Shown here: positions 7,428 through 15,972 of the stretch, piece after piece
How positions within the stretch are numbered: position 1 is the first letter of the stretch
Layout of the letters: the number at the start of each line of letters is the position of its first letter
Assembly: GCF_002127585.1 (NCBI RefSeq)
Contig: NZ_NEGZ01000023.1
Location: forward strand, 30,846-73,457
Source: Janthinobacterium sp. GW458P
GTDB lineage: Bacteria; Pseudomonadota; Gammaproteobacteria; Burkholderiales; Burkholderiaceae_D
DNA: 42,612 bases
Direction of reading: 5' to 3'
The notes under the pieces: model-generated
Seen by the model: only the letters and a program-made list of their open reading frames with translations
Told to the model about the DNA's origin: nothing
Databases searched by the model: none
Translations under genes and position numbers: made by a program

Positions 7428-8924
7428 ATGAAGAATACCAACTGGACCCTCTATACGTGCTCGGGCGTGTGCGCGCTGATCATGCTCGACACCAACGTCG
7501 TCGCCGTCTCGCTGCCGTCGATCGCGCGCAGCCTGAACGCCAGCTTCGTCGACGTGGAATGGGTGGTCAGCGCCTACATGCTGGCGTTCGCCTCGTTTTT
7601 GTTGCCGGCTGGCAGCATCGCCGACCGCCTGGGCCGCCGCAGGGTCATGCTCTATGGCCTGGCCGTGTTCGCGCTGGCCTCGCTGCTGTGCGGGCTGGCG
7701 TGGACGCCGTTCGTGCTCAACGTGGCGCGCGCCGTCAAGGGCCTGGGTGCCGCGCTGCTGCTCACGTCCGCGCTGGCCGTCATCGGCCACACCTTTCACG
7801 CGGAAAAGGAGCGGGCGCGGGCCTGGTCCGTGTGGGGCGCGGCCATGGGCGTGGCCATGACGGTGGCGCCGTTGCTGGGCGGCCTCGTCACGAGCGCCAT
7901 CAACTGGCGCTGGATTTTCTACCTGAACCTGCCCGTCGTCGCCATCCTGATGTGGCTGGTAGGCAAGCACGTGGACGAGTCGAAGGACGCGTCGAACGCC
8001 AGCTTCGACCCGCTGGGGGCGGCGCTGTTCTCCGCCGGCCTGTTCTGCATCATCTGGGGCCTGATCGACGCCAGCGTGGCGGGCTGGTCCAGCCGCGCCA
8101 CCATGCTGCGCTTTGCGGCCGGCGCGGCGCTGCTGCTGGTGTTCGTGCTGGCGGAACGGCGCCAGCGCGCGCCGATGGTCGATTTATCGCTGTTTGGCCG
8201 GCGCGTGTTCGTCGGCGCCGTGCTGGGCATGTTCGGCTACGCCATCGCGGCGCAGGTAATGATGACGTTCTTGCCGCTGTACCTGCAGAACGGCTTCGGC
8301 TTTTCCGCCGTGCTGGCCGGCTGCGCCATGCTGCCGTTTGCCGTCGCCATGGTGACGCTGTCGCGGCTGGCGCCCCGTGCCATGCGCGTGCTGGACGACC
8401 GCGGCATATTGGTGACAGGCTTGCTGATCGTCGCCGTGGGCAATATCGCCACGGCCCTTGCCGCCGGCAGCCTGTCGTATGGCCTGGTGGCGGCCGGCAT
8501 GGTCGTCACGGGCGCGGGGGCGGGATTGCTGAACGGCACGACGCAAAAAGCCATTCTCGCCTGCATTCCGCGCGAGCGCACGGGCATGGGTTCCGGCATC
8601 AGCACCACCACGCGCTTCGTCGGCATCGTGCTGGCCGTGGGCGCGCTGGGCGCCGTGCTGGCCATGCGCACGGCCGCGTCGTTCGAGCAACTGGCGTGGC
8701 TGCACGGCTTGAAGGCCTCGCCCGAGATGATAGGGCGCATCGTGGCCGGCAACGCGGCCGAGGCCTTCGGCCAGCTGCCGCCCGCGCTGCAGGCCGTGGC
8801 GCAGGAAGCGGCCCGGCACGCCTTCATCGACGGCTTTGCCAGCGTGCTGTACCTGGCGGGCGGGCTGGCGGCCGTGGTGGCGGCGCTGGTGTTCGTGCTG
8901 GCCAGGCCGCTGGAAAAAGTGTAA
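7428..8924 (+). CDS. DHA2-type MFS drug/H+ antiporter
   Basis: 498 aa with about 14 hydrophobic segments, fitting the DHA2 (EmrB/QacA) family of proton-driven exporters. Visible signatures are LDTNVVAVSLPSIARSL in the first helix (family pattern D-T-x-x-V-N-x-A-L-P), GSIADRLGRRRVML (MFS motif A, loop 2-3), and GAAMGVAMTVAPLLGG (motif C of antiporters, helix 5). It lies in the inner membrane. Divergence from a LysR gene with a shared inverted repeat suggests substrate-inducible export. The substrate is unknown. The gene appears monocistronic. Confidence 0.92.
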   Translation: MKNTNWTLYTCSGVCALIMLDTNVVAVSLPSIARSLNASFVDVEWVVSAYMLAFASFLLPAGSIADRLGRRRVMLYGLAVFALASLLCGLAWTPFVLNVARAVKGLGAALLLTSALAVIGHTFHAEKERARAWSVWGAAMGVAMTVAPLLGGLVTSAINWRWIFYLNLPVVAILMWLVGKHVDESKDASNASFDPLGAALFSAGLFCIIWGLIDASVAGWSSRATMLRFAAGAALLLVFVLAERRQRAPMVDLSLFGRRVFVGAVLGMFGYAIAAQVMMTFLPLYLQNGFGFSAVLAGCAMLPFAVAMVTLSRLAPRAMRVLDDRGILVTGLLIVAVGNIATALAAGSLSYGLVAAGMVVTGAGAGLLNGTTQKAILACIPRERTGMGSGISTTTRFVGIVLAVGALGAVLAMRTAASFEQLAWLHGLKASPEMIGRIVAGNAAEAFGQLPPALQAVAQEAARHAFIDGFASVLYLAGGLAAVVAALVFVLARPLEKV

Positions 8925-9155
8925 CTGTTCAGCAATATTCAAGTAAACGGACTCTGCTTGTAATATGATGCCATCGAGCAATACATGGCAATCATATAAC
9001 ACGACCAATCAAGAGCGCCGAACAGAACCGTAGCGAGCGGCAGTGAGTTGTGGCTGAGAAGCGGAGCTGTGCGAAGCACGGGGCCGCCGGGGCAGCGAGC
9101 ATCGCAAGCCGCAAAACGCGACGCGCAGCAGTTTATGTTCGGTGCGGAGAATCGC
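8925..9155 (+). other. Intergenic leader upstream of the EAL gene
   Basis: The first about 80 bases are AT-rich and should hold the promoter. From about 9020 to 9135 the sequence becomes GC-rich with recurrent GCGAG/AGCGAG/GCGGAG words and several short self-complementary stretches. This suggests a structured leader or a dispersed repeat element rather than coding sequence. An in-frame upstream ATG (9135) and the 9048 extension were considered, but the ribosome site CGGAGA (9145-9150) fixes the start at 9156. No known riboswitch was recognised. Confidence 0.35.
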
Positions 9156-10724
9156 ATGCGCAGAAAACGTATTATCGTGACCAGCGTGCTGGTGGCCGTC
9201 ATCGGCGTGGCCGCTCCCCTGAGCCTGGCCTTCTACCTGTCGTCCGTGCGGGCCCTGCAGGGCGAGCAGGATCGCCTGCGCCTGCTGGCCGGCTATGCGC
9301 TGGAACGGGCGCACCGCTCGATCGCCTCGGCCGGCGTCGCCCTGCGCAGCGCCGACGCGCTGGAGCTGGCGCCGTGTTCGGAAGCGCATATCCAGCAGCT
9401 GCGCCGCATCACCATCACCACGCGCAGCATCGACGATATCGGCTACCTGGAAAATGGCGTGCTCAAGTGCACGTCCACGGGCGTCGAAGAGACGCGCATC
9501 GCCGTCGCGCCCGCCGATTTCACCCTGGCCAACGGCATGGGCATCGATTTCAACCTGCGTCCCGTCGTCAGCGGCGGCAAGCGCATGGTGGGGCTGACCT
9601 ACCGCGCGCACAAGGTGCTGATCGATCCCGTGCGCTTTTCCGACGTCATCGTCGACAGCGACATCCAGATGGCCGTGGCCATCGGCAAGCGGGGCGTGCT
9701 CGACACCCTCCATCATCCCGACCCGGCCATGGTGCAGGCCCTGCTCGACGGCAAACCGGCGGCGGGCGGCGCCGCCCACGACGGCAGCATCCATGCGATG
9801 CTGTACCGCGACGGCCTGACGGCCGTCATGATCGAGCCGCGCAGCAAGCTCCACGACAGGCTGCGCCGCGAACAGCTGCTGCTCCTGCCCATGGGCATGT
9901 TGATGGCCGCCTTCATCGTCGGCATCGTCGTGTGGCTGTCGCGCCGGCGCTTGTCGCTGCGCGGCGAACTGGAAACGGCCGTCGAGCGGCGCGAATTCTT
10001 TGTCCATTATCAACCCATCATCGCGCTCGACACGGGCGTGTGCGTGGGCGCCGAGGCGCTGATACGCTGGCGCCGTCCCGACGGCAGCATGATACGGCCC
10101 GACCTGTTCATCCCCGTGGCCGAGGAAAGCGAGTTGATCCTGCCCATCACGGACCAGGTCATCGCCTGCGTCATCGCCGACATGCGCGCCGCGCTGGTGG
10201 CCGACCGCGCGCTGCACATCGCCATCAACCTGTGCGCCAGCGACATCGAGACGGGCAGGGCGCTCGACGTGCTCGAACGCTTGCTGGACGGCACTGGCAT
10301 CGAAGCGCAGCAGATCTGGCTGGAAGCGACGGAGCGGGGCTTCATCAACGTGGAAGCGGCCCGCGCCACCATCGAAAAAGCCCGTGCCCGGGGCCATGCG
10401 GTGGCCATCGACGACTTCGGCACGGGCTATTCCAGCCTGTCCAGCCTGCAAAACCTGCCGCTCGACGCCCTGAAAATCGACAAATCCTTCGTCGACACCA
10501 TCGGCACGGACGCGGCCACGAGCAGCGTCACGCCGCACATCATCGACATGGCGCGCACCCTGAACATGCTGATCGTGGCCGAAGGCATCGAAACGCAGGG
10601 CCAGGCCGATTACTTGCGCCAACGCAAGGTCGAATTCGGCCAGGGCTGGCTGTTTGCCAAGGCGCTGCCGGCCTTGGACTTCCTGGCCTTTTACGCAGGC
10701 CGCCGCCTGCCGTCGTCCACATGA
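9156..10724 (+). CDS. CSS-motif EAL-domain c-di-GMP phosphodiesterase
   Basis: 522 aa. An inner-membrane enzyme that hydrolyses cyclic-di-GMP to pGpG. It has TM1 at about 7-29, then a periplasmic CSS-type sensor (about 30-240) with paired cysteines in APCSEAH and VLKCTSTG, then TM2 (about 245-265), and a cytoplasmic EAL domain (about 275-515). The EAL set is complete: EALIRW, Asn in INLCASD, EATERG, AIDDFGTGYSSL, LKIDKSF, EGIET and QGWLFAK. Catalysis is therefore expected. In E. coli members (PdeB/PdeC group) the CSS cysteines sense redox state through a disulphide and control degradation and activity. The same is inferred here. The stop overlaps the next gene's start (ATGA), indicating translational coupling. 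Confidence 0.93.
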   Translation: MRRKRIIVTSVLVAVIGVAAPLSLAFYLSSVRALQGEQDRLRLLAGYALERAHRSIASAGVALRSADALELAPCSEAHIQQLRRITITTRSIDDIGYLENGVLKCTSTGVEETRIAVAPADFTLANGMGIDFNLRPVVSGGKRMVGLTYRAHKVLIDPVRFSDVIVDSDIQMAVAIGKRGVLDTLHHPDPAMVQALLDGKPAAGGAAHDGSIHAMLYRDGLTAVMIEPRSKLHDRLRREQLLLLPMGMLMAAFIVGIVVWLSRRRLSLRGELETAVERREFFVHYQPIIALDTGVCVGAEALIRWRRPDGSMIRPDLFIPVAEESELILPITDQVIACVIADMRAALVADRALHIAINLCASDIETGRALDVLERLLDGTGIEAQQIWLEATERGFINVEAARATIEKARARGHAVAIDDFGTGYSSLSSLQNLPLDALKIDKSFVDTIGTDAATSSVTPHIIDMARTLNMLIVAEGIETQGQADYLRQRKVEFGQGWLFAKALPALDFLAFYAGRRLPSST

Positions 10725-11068
10725 AACAGCCACGCTTTCCCTATCCTTTGCAGCCGCTGCGCGTGCCGGGCGGCTGGCACATCACCGTCAACACCCTGTT
10801 CGAGGTGGAACCGGGCCCCGATACCATGCAATGGTTCAGCAGCGCATTGCTGCTGTGGGGCCATAGCCGCGACAGCGGTCACGCCTTCAATTCCCACTTC
10901 GCGCCGGAAGACGATCCGCAGGGCGAATTCGTGCTGGAAATGTCAAAAGTGCAATATGACCGCCACGGCAAGGCGCTCAAGGGCAGCGAGACCTTCCTGG
11001 GCGAATTCCGCACGCGCAGCAAGGCCGCGTTTGTCGAGCGGGTGGAGCAGTTCATGCGCGAGTCCTGA
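10721..11068 (+). CDS. Small hypothetical protein coupled to the c-di-GMP phosphodiesterase
   Basis: 115 aa, beginning MKQPRFPYPLQPLRVPGGW. Its ATG overlaps the stop of the EAL gene (ATGA, 10721-10724), so the two are almost certainly co-translated. There is no signal peptide or membrane segment. The sequence is polar with several Trp and His residues, and has the look of a small folded cytoplasmic protein rather than a shadow ORF. I do not recognise the family. Coupling suggests a partner or modulator of the phosphodiesterase, but that is inference from position only. It ends 9 nt before the convergent hydrolase gene. Confidence 0.75.
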   Translation: MKQPRFPYPLQPLRVPGGWHITVNTLFEVEPGPDTMQWFSSALLLWGHSRDSGHAFNSHFAPEDDPQGEFVLEMSKVQYDRHGKALKGSETFLGEFRTRSKAAFVERVEQFMRES

Positions 11069-11077
11069 AGCGTCACT

Positions 11078-12430
11078 TTACTGCTTGCGCGGCAGGATCA
11101 CGTCCTGCCCGCCCTGGCTGAGCACGGCGCCGGCGATCTTGCCCGCCGCGTCGCGCGTCAACGCCAGTTCGGCCTCGATGGCGCGGAAAAAGAACCGGTC
11201 CCTGGCGCTGGCGAACAGGGGCGCCGAGCCGACGCCCGTGCCGGCCGCTTCCAGGCCATGCTTGCCCAGACTCAGCGTCAACGTGAAATCCTTGTCCAGC
11301 GCATACTCGCCCACGTACTCGGTCAGCGCGCTGCGCGGCATGGCGATGGCGACCGGCGGCTTTTTCAGCGGCGGCAAGGGCGTGCCGGGCAGCAGGGCGG
11401 CCAAACCGAGGGCGTCGACGGTGCGCGCCGTGTTCGTCAGCACCACCACGCCCCGCTTGCTGTCCGTCGTGAACGCCGCATAGCTGGCGTAGCCGCCCGT
11501 CTGGCCGCTGTGCCAGGCGTAGCTGTGTCCCTGTTGCTGCTGCAGCAGCCAGGCCAGGCCGATTTTCGCTGCGCTGTCCGCCGCCAGGGCCCGCTGCGGC
11601 TGGAGCGCCAGCGCATACGGCCGCAGCGGGCGCAGCATGTAGGCTTGCAAATAGGCAACCATGTCGCGCGCGCTCGAATACACGCCGCCGGCCGGCGCCA
11701 CCACGTTCAGCTCCCAGGCCGGCGTTGCCTCGCCCGACAGCAGATGGCCGGGCGCCAGGCGTGCCAGCATGCCGTGCGAGGGCGTGTTCGACGTCGAGCG
11801 CATGCCCAGCGGCGCGGCGATGCGCTTTTGCAGCAGTGCTTCATAGCTGGTGCCGGCCTGCGCGGCCAGGGCCGTGCCCAGCACGGCGTAGCCGATGTTC
11901 GAGTAGTCAAATGCCGTGCCCGGCGCGTGCGGCAGGCGATACGCGGCGAGAAATTGCCGTTGCTTCGCTTCCGTGTAGTCGGCGTAGGGGTTGGCCGGCT
12001 CTTTCGGCGTGAAGTTGTCGGGCAGGCGCGGCAGCGCAGAATAATGCGTGGCCAGATCGAGCAGGCTGATCTGCTTGCCGTCAAAGGCGGGCACGGCATA
12101 CCCCGGCAATAGCTGCGCCACCGGCCCGTCGAGCGTGACCTTGCCTTCGACGACGGCGTCGGCCAGCAGCAGGGCCGTCATGGTCTTGGTGACGGAACCG
12201 ATCTGGTAGACCGTGTCGGCGCCCGGTTTGGCGTTCTTGCCGGCATGCACGCTGCCAAAGCCGTAGACGGCGCTGTCCTTGCCGTCGATCACGGCGATGA
12301 CGATGCTGGCGTGCATGCCGGCGCGCGTCAGCTCTTCCGCGCGTTGGCGCACGGCGTCGTCGAGGGCGGGCGCGGCCAGGGCGGCGCTGCCGATGAGGCA
12401 CAGGGGGAGGAGGGTGAGGCGTGCAGTCAT
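11078..12430 (-). CDS. Serine hydrolase, class C beta-lactamase-like (PF00144 type)
   Basis: 450 aa with a signal peptide (about 1-19, ending AALAA), so periplasmic or secreted. The beta-lactamase/transpeptidase-like catalytic set is present: Ser-x-x-Lys in IGSVTKTMTALLL (about 77-89), Tyr-x-Asn in DYSNIGYAVLG (about 175-185), and an HSG triad equivalent in AWHSGQTGGY (about 310-320). A C-terminal domain of about 100 residues follows (EYVGEYALDKDFTLTLS), similar to the DUF3471-type lipocalin-like tail of peptidase or esterase members. Such proteins include D-aminopeptidases, esterases and cell-wall enzymes. True beta-lactam resistance is not implied. It is monocistronic. Confidence 0.9.
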   Translation of the reverse strand: MTARLTLLPLCLIGSAALAAPALDDAVRQRAEELTRAGMHASIVIAVIDGKDSAVYGFGSVHAGKNAKPGADTVYQIGSVTKTMTALLLADAVVEGKVTLDGPVAQLLPGYAVPAFDGKQISLLDLATHYSALPRLPDNFTPKEPANPYADYTEAKQRQFLAAYRLPHAPGTAFDYSNIGYAVLGTALAAQAGTSYEALLQKRIAAPLGMRSTSNTPSHGMLARLAPGHLLSGEATPAWELNVVAPAGGVYSSARDMVAYLQAYMLRPLRPYALALQPQRALAADSAAKIGLAWLLQQQQGHSYAWHSGQTGGYASYAAFTTDSKRGVVVLTNTARTVDALGLAALLPGTPLPPLKKPPVAIAMPRSALTEYVGEYALDKDFTLTLSLGKHGLEAAGTGVGSAPLFASARDRFFFRAIEAELALTRDAAGKIAGAVLSQGGQDVILPRKQ

Positions 12431-12548
12431 GGGAACCTGTCAAGTGATCGATGGAAAAGGCAAGTTCACGCCAGCCCCCCGGATAAAGTGGCTGGGATGA
12501 ATGCCGAGCATAGGCCGCTTACATGAAGGTTGCCTGAGGTTTATGTCA

Positions 12549-13472
12549 TTATTGCCATATCATAAAGTTCCCGGCCGCAGCCGTGTCCAGCAAAGCGGCC
12601 AGCTGCGCGCGCATGTCGGCGGCCATGCCTTGCAGCAATTCGCCGCGCCGGCGCGCATCGGCGCGCTTCTTGGACGGCACCGCAGCCAGGTCCGGCACCC
12701 GGTAGGGCGCGCAGGGCAGGTGGTAATTACCGTCGCGCATGCGCAAGGCATGCAATTGCTGCCACGCCAGGTCGTAATCGGCGGCAATATGGCGCCGGCG
12801 CCGGGCATTGAGGGCGATGCGGTTGTCATTGCTGATCAAGAACAGGCTGTTGCAGGCAAAAAAATCGCCGAAATCGCGCAGGGCCGTGACCATCAGGTTT
12901 TTCGGGCGGCAGCCGTGCAGGGCCCGCGTGGCTTCCTTGACGGCCAGCTTGCCCGCCTCGGAACGCAAGCCTTGCAGCGCGCCCAGCTGCAAGGACACGC
13001 CATCGGCGCGCGGCAGGAACAGAAAGCTGGCCAGGTACAGGGGCAGGCCGTTGCGCGTCAGGCGCAGGCACAATTCGCCTTCGCGGTAGCTGTCATGGAT
13101 GGCCGTCAGCTGCAGGCGGTACAGCGCCCCATCCTTGCCGTCGAAGGCGGCCAGCAGCACGGGCTGGCGCGCCGCCCATTCGACCAGCGGGCGCGCGCCG
13201 GCTTGCCACAGGAAGCGGTAATGGCCTTCCAGCAAGGCCAGGCGCGCCGCGCAGCCGAGCTGGCGCGAAGCGTAAGGGCGGTAGATCTTGAAGCGCAGGC
13301 AGGGATGCAGCCGCGCCAGCTCGCCCAAGCCGGGCAGGCTGCCAAGAAAGGCCAGCCAGCGCGTGCGCTGGCGCGGGAAGAAGATGGCGCCCAGCGCCGC
13401 TTTCAGCCGGTGTCCACTGGCGGGAGGCGGCAGGGCGGCGTTATTGCTCCAGGTTAAAGCGATGTCGTTCAT
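12549..13472 (-). CDS. VirK/YbjX family (DUF535) protein
   Basis: 307 aa, cytoplasmic or peripheral, with no signal peptide or membrane helix. The conserved family layout is visible: FKIYRPYASRQLG followed by LALLEGHYRFL (about 60-90), LQLTAIHDSYREGEL (about 120-135), GALQGLRSE (about 165) and KNLMVTALRDFGDFFAC (about 195-212). VirK of Shigella and YbjX of enterics belong to this family and are linked to virulence-factor expression or antimicrobial-peptide resistance. The biochemical role is unknown. It stands alone, divergent from the secreted hypothetical at 13663. Confidence 0.85.
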   Translation of the reverse strand: MNDIALTWSNNAALPPPASGHRLKAALGAIFFPRQRTRWLAFLGSLPGLGELARLHPCLRFKIYRPYASRQLGCAARLALLEGHYRFLWQAGARPLVEWAARQPVLLAAFDGKDGALYRLQLTAIHDSYREGELCLRLTRNGLPLYLASFLFLPRADGVSLQLGALQGLRSEAGKLAVKEATRALHGCRPKNLMVTALRDFGDFFACNSLFLISNDNRIALNARRRRHIAADYDLAWQQLHALRMRDGNYHLPCAPYRVPDLAAVPSKKRADARRRGELLQGMAADMRAQLAALLDTAAAGNFMIWQ

Positions 13473-13662
13473 GATTGGGCCGGTAAGGGCAGGCGCTGCA
13501 CGATGAGAGCCTTGCCTGGATGAATGCTACGCGGGCAAGGTGAATTTCATATTAAGAAGCTATCTTCACGCGCATTTAGAGGATGACAACTAAACATTTG
13601 CTTTGTGGCAATGTAGACGGGTATGCTCGCTGCACCCTGACCCGATGAAATGACCACGCCCC

Positions 13663-14271
13663 ATGAAACACCGCCATTTGCTTGCCCTTCCCATGCTCGT
13701 TGCCGCACTGGCTGTCCAGGCGCAGGACCGCACGGCCGATCCCCTGGGGCCGTTGGCGCAATGCATCAACCGCAGCCAGTTCCAGTTCAAAACGCAGGAC
13801 CGCTTGCCGGCCAGCGCGACGACGCGCATCGTCAAGATGAAGGCGGAAGAGCGCCGGGTATCGACGGCCGACGGCTATCGGCTGATGTTGTTCCGCAAGA
13901 GCAGCTTGCCCTTCGTGAATCTGAAGATCGAACGCAGCGCCGACGGCCGGTTTGCCGCCGACCGCGACACCATCGTGGCGCAGATGCAGGAGATGTCGGC
14001 CGGCAGCAGGCTGCCGCATCAGGTGCCGCTGGAAACGGACGCGCGCCAGGGCGTGGAAGTGCTAGGATCGAACAACGCCAGCATCGCGCAGGCGCAAGGC
14101 ATCATCAGCCTGTACACGCTGCTGCACGCCGCCAGCGGCACGGTGGCCACCGCCTACCTGCTGAACCAGCCGGCCGACCCGCGCGACTTTGCGACGGATG
14201 CCCAATACCAGGCCTTGCGCGACCAGTTCCTTGCCTCGCTGGTCAGCTGCATGGCCGATCCCGCGCAGTAA
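13663..14271 (+). CDS. Secreted hypothetical protein
   Basis: 202 aa. Residues 1-20 are a signal peptide (LLALPMLVAALAVQA|QD). The mature protein is mixed alpha/beta-looking with two cysteines far apart (PLAQCINRSQF and ASLVSCMADP), which could form a disulphide. No catalytic motif is recognised. It heads a run of four same-strand genes with short gaps (29 nt, overlap of 4, 3 nt), so an operon is likely. The periplasmic location is inferred from the signal peptide. Confidence 0.75.
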   Translation: MKHRHLLALPMLVAALAVQAQDRTADPLGPLAQCINRSQFQFKTQDRLPASATTRIVKMKAEERRVSTADGYRLMLFRKSSLPFVNLKIERSADGRFAADRDTIVAQMQEMSAGSRLPHQVPLETDARQGVEVLGSNNASIAQAQGIISLYTLLHAASGTVATAYLLNQPADPRDFATDAQYQALRDQFLASLVSCMADPAQ

Positions 14272-14300
14272 GGCAAGCGCACAGGAAGGAGACGTGAACC

Positions 14301-14735
14301 ATGGAAAAACCAGCAGCGGGCACGCCGCCCGGGGATGACGGGGCAGGCACCGCATCGGCCGCCAGCCTGATCGACGCGAAAATCGCCGCGCTGGCCGACT
14401 GGCGCGGCAAAACCCTGGCCGCCGTGCGGGCGCTGATCCACGCGGCGGACCCGGACGTGGTCGAGGAAGTCAAATGGCGCGGCGTGCCCGTCTGGTCGCA
14501 CGCGGGCATGATATGCACGGGTGAAACGTATAAGTTGGCTGTAAAACTCACCTTCGCCAAGGGCGCCGCCTTGCCCGACCCGGCCGGCCTGTTCAATGCC
14601 AGCCTGGACGGCAACACGCGCCGGGCCATCGACCTGCACGAAGGCGCGCACCTCGATGCCGCGGCGTTCAAGGCGCTGATACGCGCCGCCGTGGCCGCAA
14701 ATACGGCGCCCAAACCGAAACGGACGAATACTTGA
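14301..14735 (+). CDS. DUF1801-domain protein
   Basis: 144 aa with a good ribosome site (AAGGAGA) before ATG 14301. The core DUF1801 signatures are present: DWRGKTLAAVRALIHAADPD, VVEEVKWRGVPVWS, then a hydrophobic strand containing KLAVKLTFAKGAALPD, and IDLHEGAHLD near the end. Related proteins (YdhG-like) are small soluble alpha/beta domains of unknown function. A disordered Ala/Gly/Pro-rich N-terminus of about 22 residues precedes the domain. The stop overlaps the TTG start of the next gene by 4 nt. Confidence 0.88.
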   Translation: MEKPAAGTPPGDDGAGTASAASLIDAKIAALADWRGKTLAAVRALIHAADPDVVEEVKWRGVPVWSHAGMICTGETYKLAVKLTFAKGAALPDPAGLFNASLDGNTRRAIDLHEGAHLDAAAFKALIRAAVAANTAPKPKRTNT

Positions 14736-15283
14736 GACATTATCTGTATATCTGGCACGACCCGGCCGAGCGCATGATGGTTGCTTCCGGCATCGAATTC
14801 AAGGATGTGATTCCCGCGCTGCTGGACGCGGACGGCATCGTGCTGCGCAAGGGCGGCGCCGGGACGGCCAGGAAACCGGCCGCCTGGCAGTCGGTGACGC
14901 GGCAGCAGCTGCCGGCCCTGGCCCCGGAAGGCCTGTACGCCTGCGGCAGCCATGCCTGGGCCGATTACCATGGCGCGCCGCCGGCCTCGGGCGACGCGGA
15001 CGTGGCCGCGATGCTCGGCCACCGTGGCCCGCCCGGGCCGTTACCCGCCTTGCGCGGCCGCTTTCTCGCCTTTGCCCACGACGACGGCTGGTATCTGAAA
15101 CTGTTTTATGCCGACTGGGGCGACGTGGCGGCCCTGCTCGCCGCCGCCGTCGCGCCGGCGCTGGGCGCGCTCGACATGGACGCGCTGCAGCGGGGAGGCG
15201 ACGGCTACTGGCTGCAGGACGGCGCGGTCCAGGCCGAGCTGAAAACCCACGATATCGACAGCGTGCTGAACCGGCGCCTGTGA
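14732..15283 (+). CDS. Hypothetical protein, TTG start, coupled to DUF1801 gene
   Basis: 183 aa when started at TTG 14732, which overlaps the upstream stop (TTGA). The next in-frame ATG would remove the well-formed strand RHYLYIWHDPAERMM, so the TTG start is preferred. The protein is soluble with no signal peptide, rich in Trp/Tyr, and has a central Gly/Pro-rich linker. I do not recognise the family. Coupling to DUF1801 and tight spacing to the next gene support a real gene of unknown function. Confidence 0.7.
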   Translation: MRHYLYIWHDPAERMMVASGIEFKDVIPALLDADGIVLRKGGAGTARKPAAWQSVTRQQLPALAPEGLYACGSHAWADYHGAPPASGDADVAAMLGHRGPPGPLPALRGRFLAFAHDDGWYLKLFYADWGDVAALLAAAVAPALGALDMDALQRGGDGYWLQDGAVQAELKTHDIDSVLNRRL

Positions 15284-15286
15284 ACC

Positions 15287-15574
15287 ATGAAAACGCCACA
15301 AGAAAAGAAGCGCCTCAGTTACGCCAAAGACCGCCGCAACACTTATGGCGAAAACAGTAAATCCTCGCGCAAGGCGATTCACGCGGCCAAGGCACGGGCG
15401 AATCGCATGGAGAGACATACGCAAGAGCAACTATTGGCGTCTACTCTGAAAGCGGACGACACCGAGCAGTTGGCAGCGGTCGAGAACCGCGTGCGTGCCA
15501 CGCCGCCCAGGCGATGGCGCAAATTTCCCGATACGGCACTCGGCCTGGTGCTGGCGCGCCGCCGGCCTGCTTGA
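15287..15574 (+). CDS. Small basic hypothetical protein
   Basis: 95 aa, strongly basic. It starts MKTPQEKKRLSYAKDRRNTY, a conserved-looking motif (K-K-x-L-S-Y-x-K-D-R-R-N-x-Y-G-E) that I associate with small uncharacterised proteobacterial proteins. No enzyme motif is visible. The charge suggests nucleic-acid or ribosome association, but that is speculation. It is last in the four-gene run, 3 nt after the previous stop. Confidence 0.7.
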   Translation: MKTPQEKKRLSYAKDRRNTYGENSKSSRKAIHAAKARANRMERHTQEQLLASTLKADDTEQLAAVENRVRATPPRRWRKFPDTALGLVLARRRPA

Positions 15575-15577
15575 CAC

Positions 15578-15972
15578 TGCCGGCTCGGTTTGGTCTCGGC
15601 GGCATCCAGGAAAAGCTGTAAAAAGTGGCGCGCAGCGCGGCTTTGCCGCAGCAGCGGCTCCAGGGCCGCCTGGATGGCGTCCTCGAGCGCATCCTGGCGG
15701 ACGTCGATGCACGGAGTCCGCGACGGCTGTCCAGTGCGACGGTGCCCGTTTGGCATTGCAGCTCCCGGCGGCGGAAGATGTCTCACTGCCCAGTTGCCAG
15801 CGCCAGCAGCGTCACCTTGATTGGCGTCAAGGTGAAATGCTGTGCATACTCGTCCCCGCCGGCCGTCATCTGGCAGGCGAAATAACGGGGCAAGCCTTGA
15901 ACGCCGGCCAGGCCCGTCCCGCGACCGTCATAGAGATCCCAGGCCATGTAGACCGGTTCAAACAGCGCGTTT
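15578..15972 (-). pseudogene. Decayed hypothetical gene with internal stop and frameshift
   Basis: Reading the minus strand, a coding-like stretch FEPVYMAWDLYDGRGTGLAG, then PRYFACQMTAGGDEYAQHF, runs to LALATGQ and meets TGA at 15785-15783. The same frame then continues DIFRRRELQCQTGTVALDS. Beyond that the coding-like signal shifts frame to VRQDALEDAIQAALEPLLRQ. In proteins of this style I expect a Trp (E-Q-W-x-I-W) exactly where the TGA sits, so a TGG-to-TGA nonsense change plus a frameshift is the simplest reading. The 5' end overlaps the tail of the KfrA-like gene. The parent family (a short D-x-Y-D-G / Y-F motif protein) has no function known to me. Confidence 0.45.

Noticed and set aside
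9009..10733. 574-aa minus-strand ORF opposite the EAL gene
   Set aside because: Antisense shadow; the plus-strand frame has all EAL catalytic motifs.
11078..12430. Antibiotic-resistance beta-lactamase
   Set aside because: The motifs fit the broad serine hydrolase family, with an extra C-terminal domain; true AmpC features are not evident.
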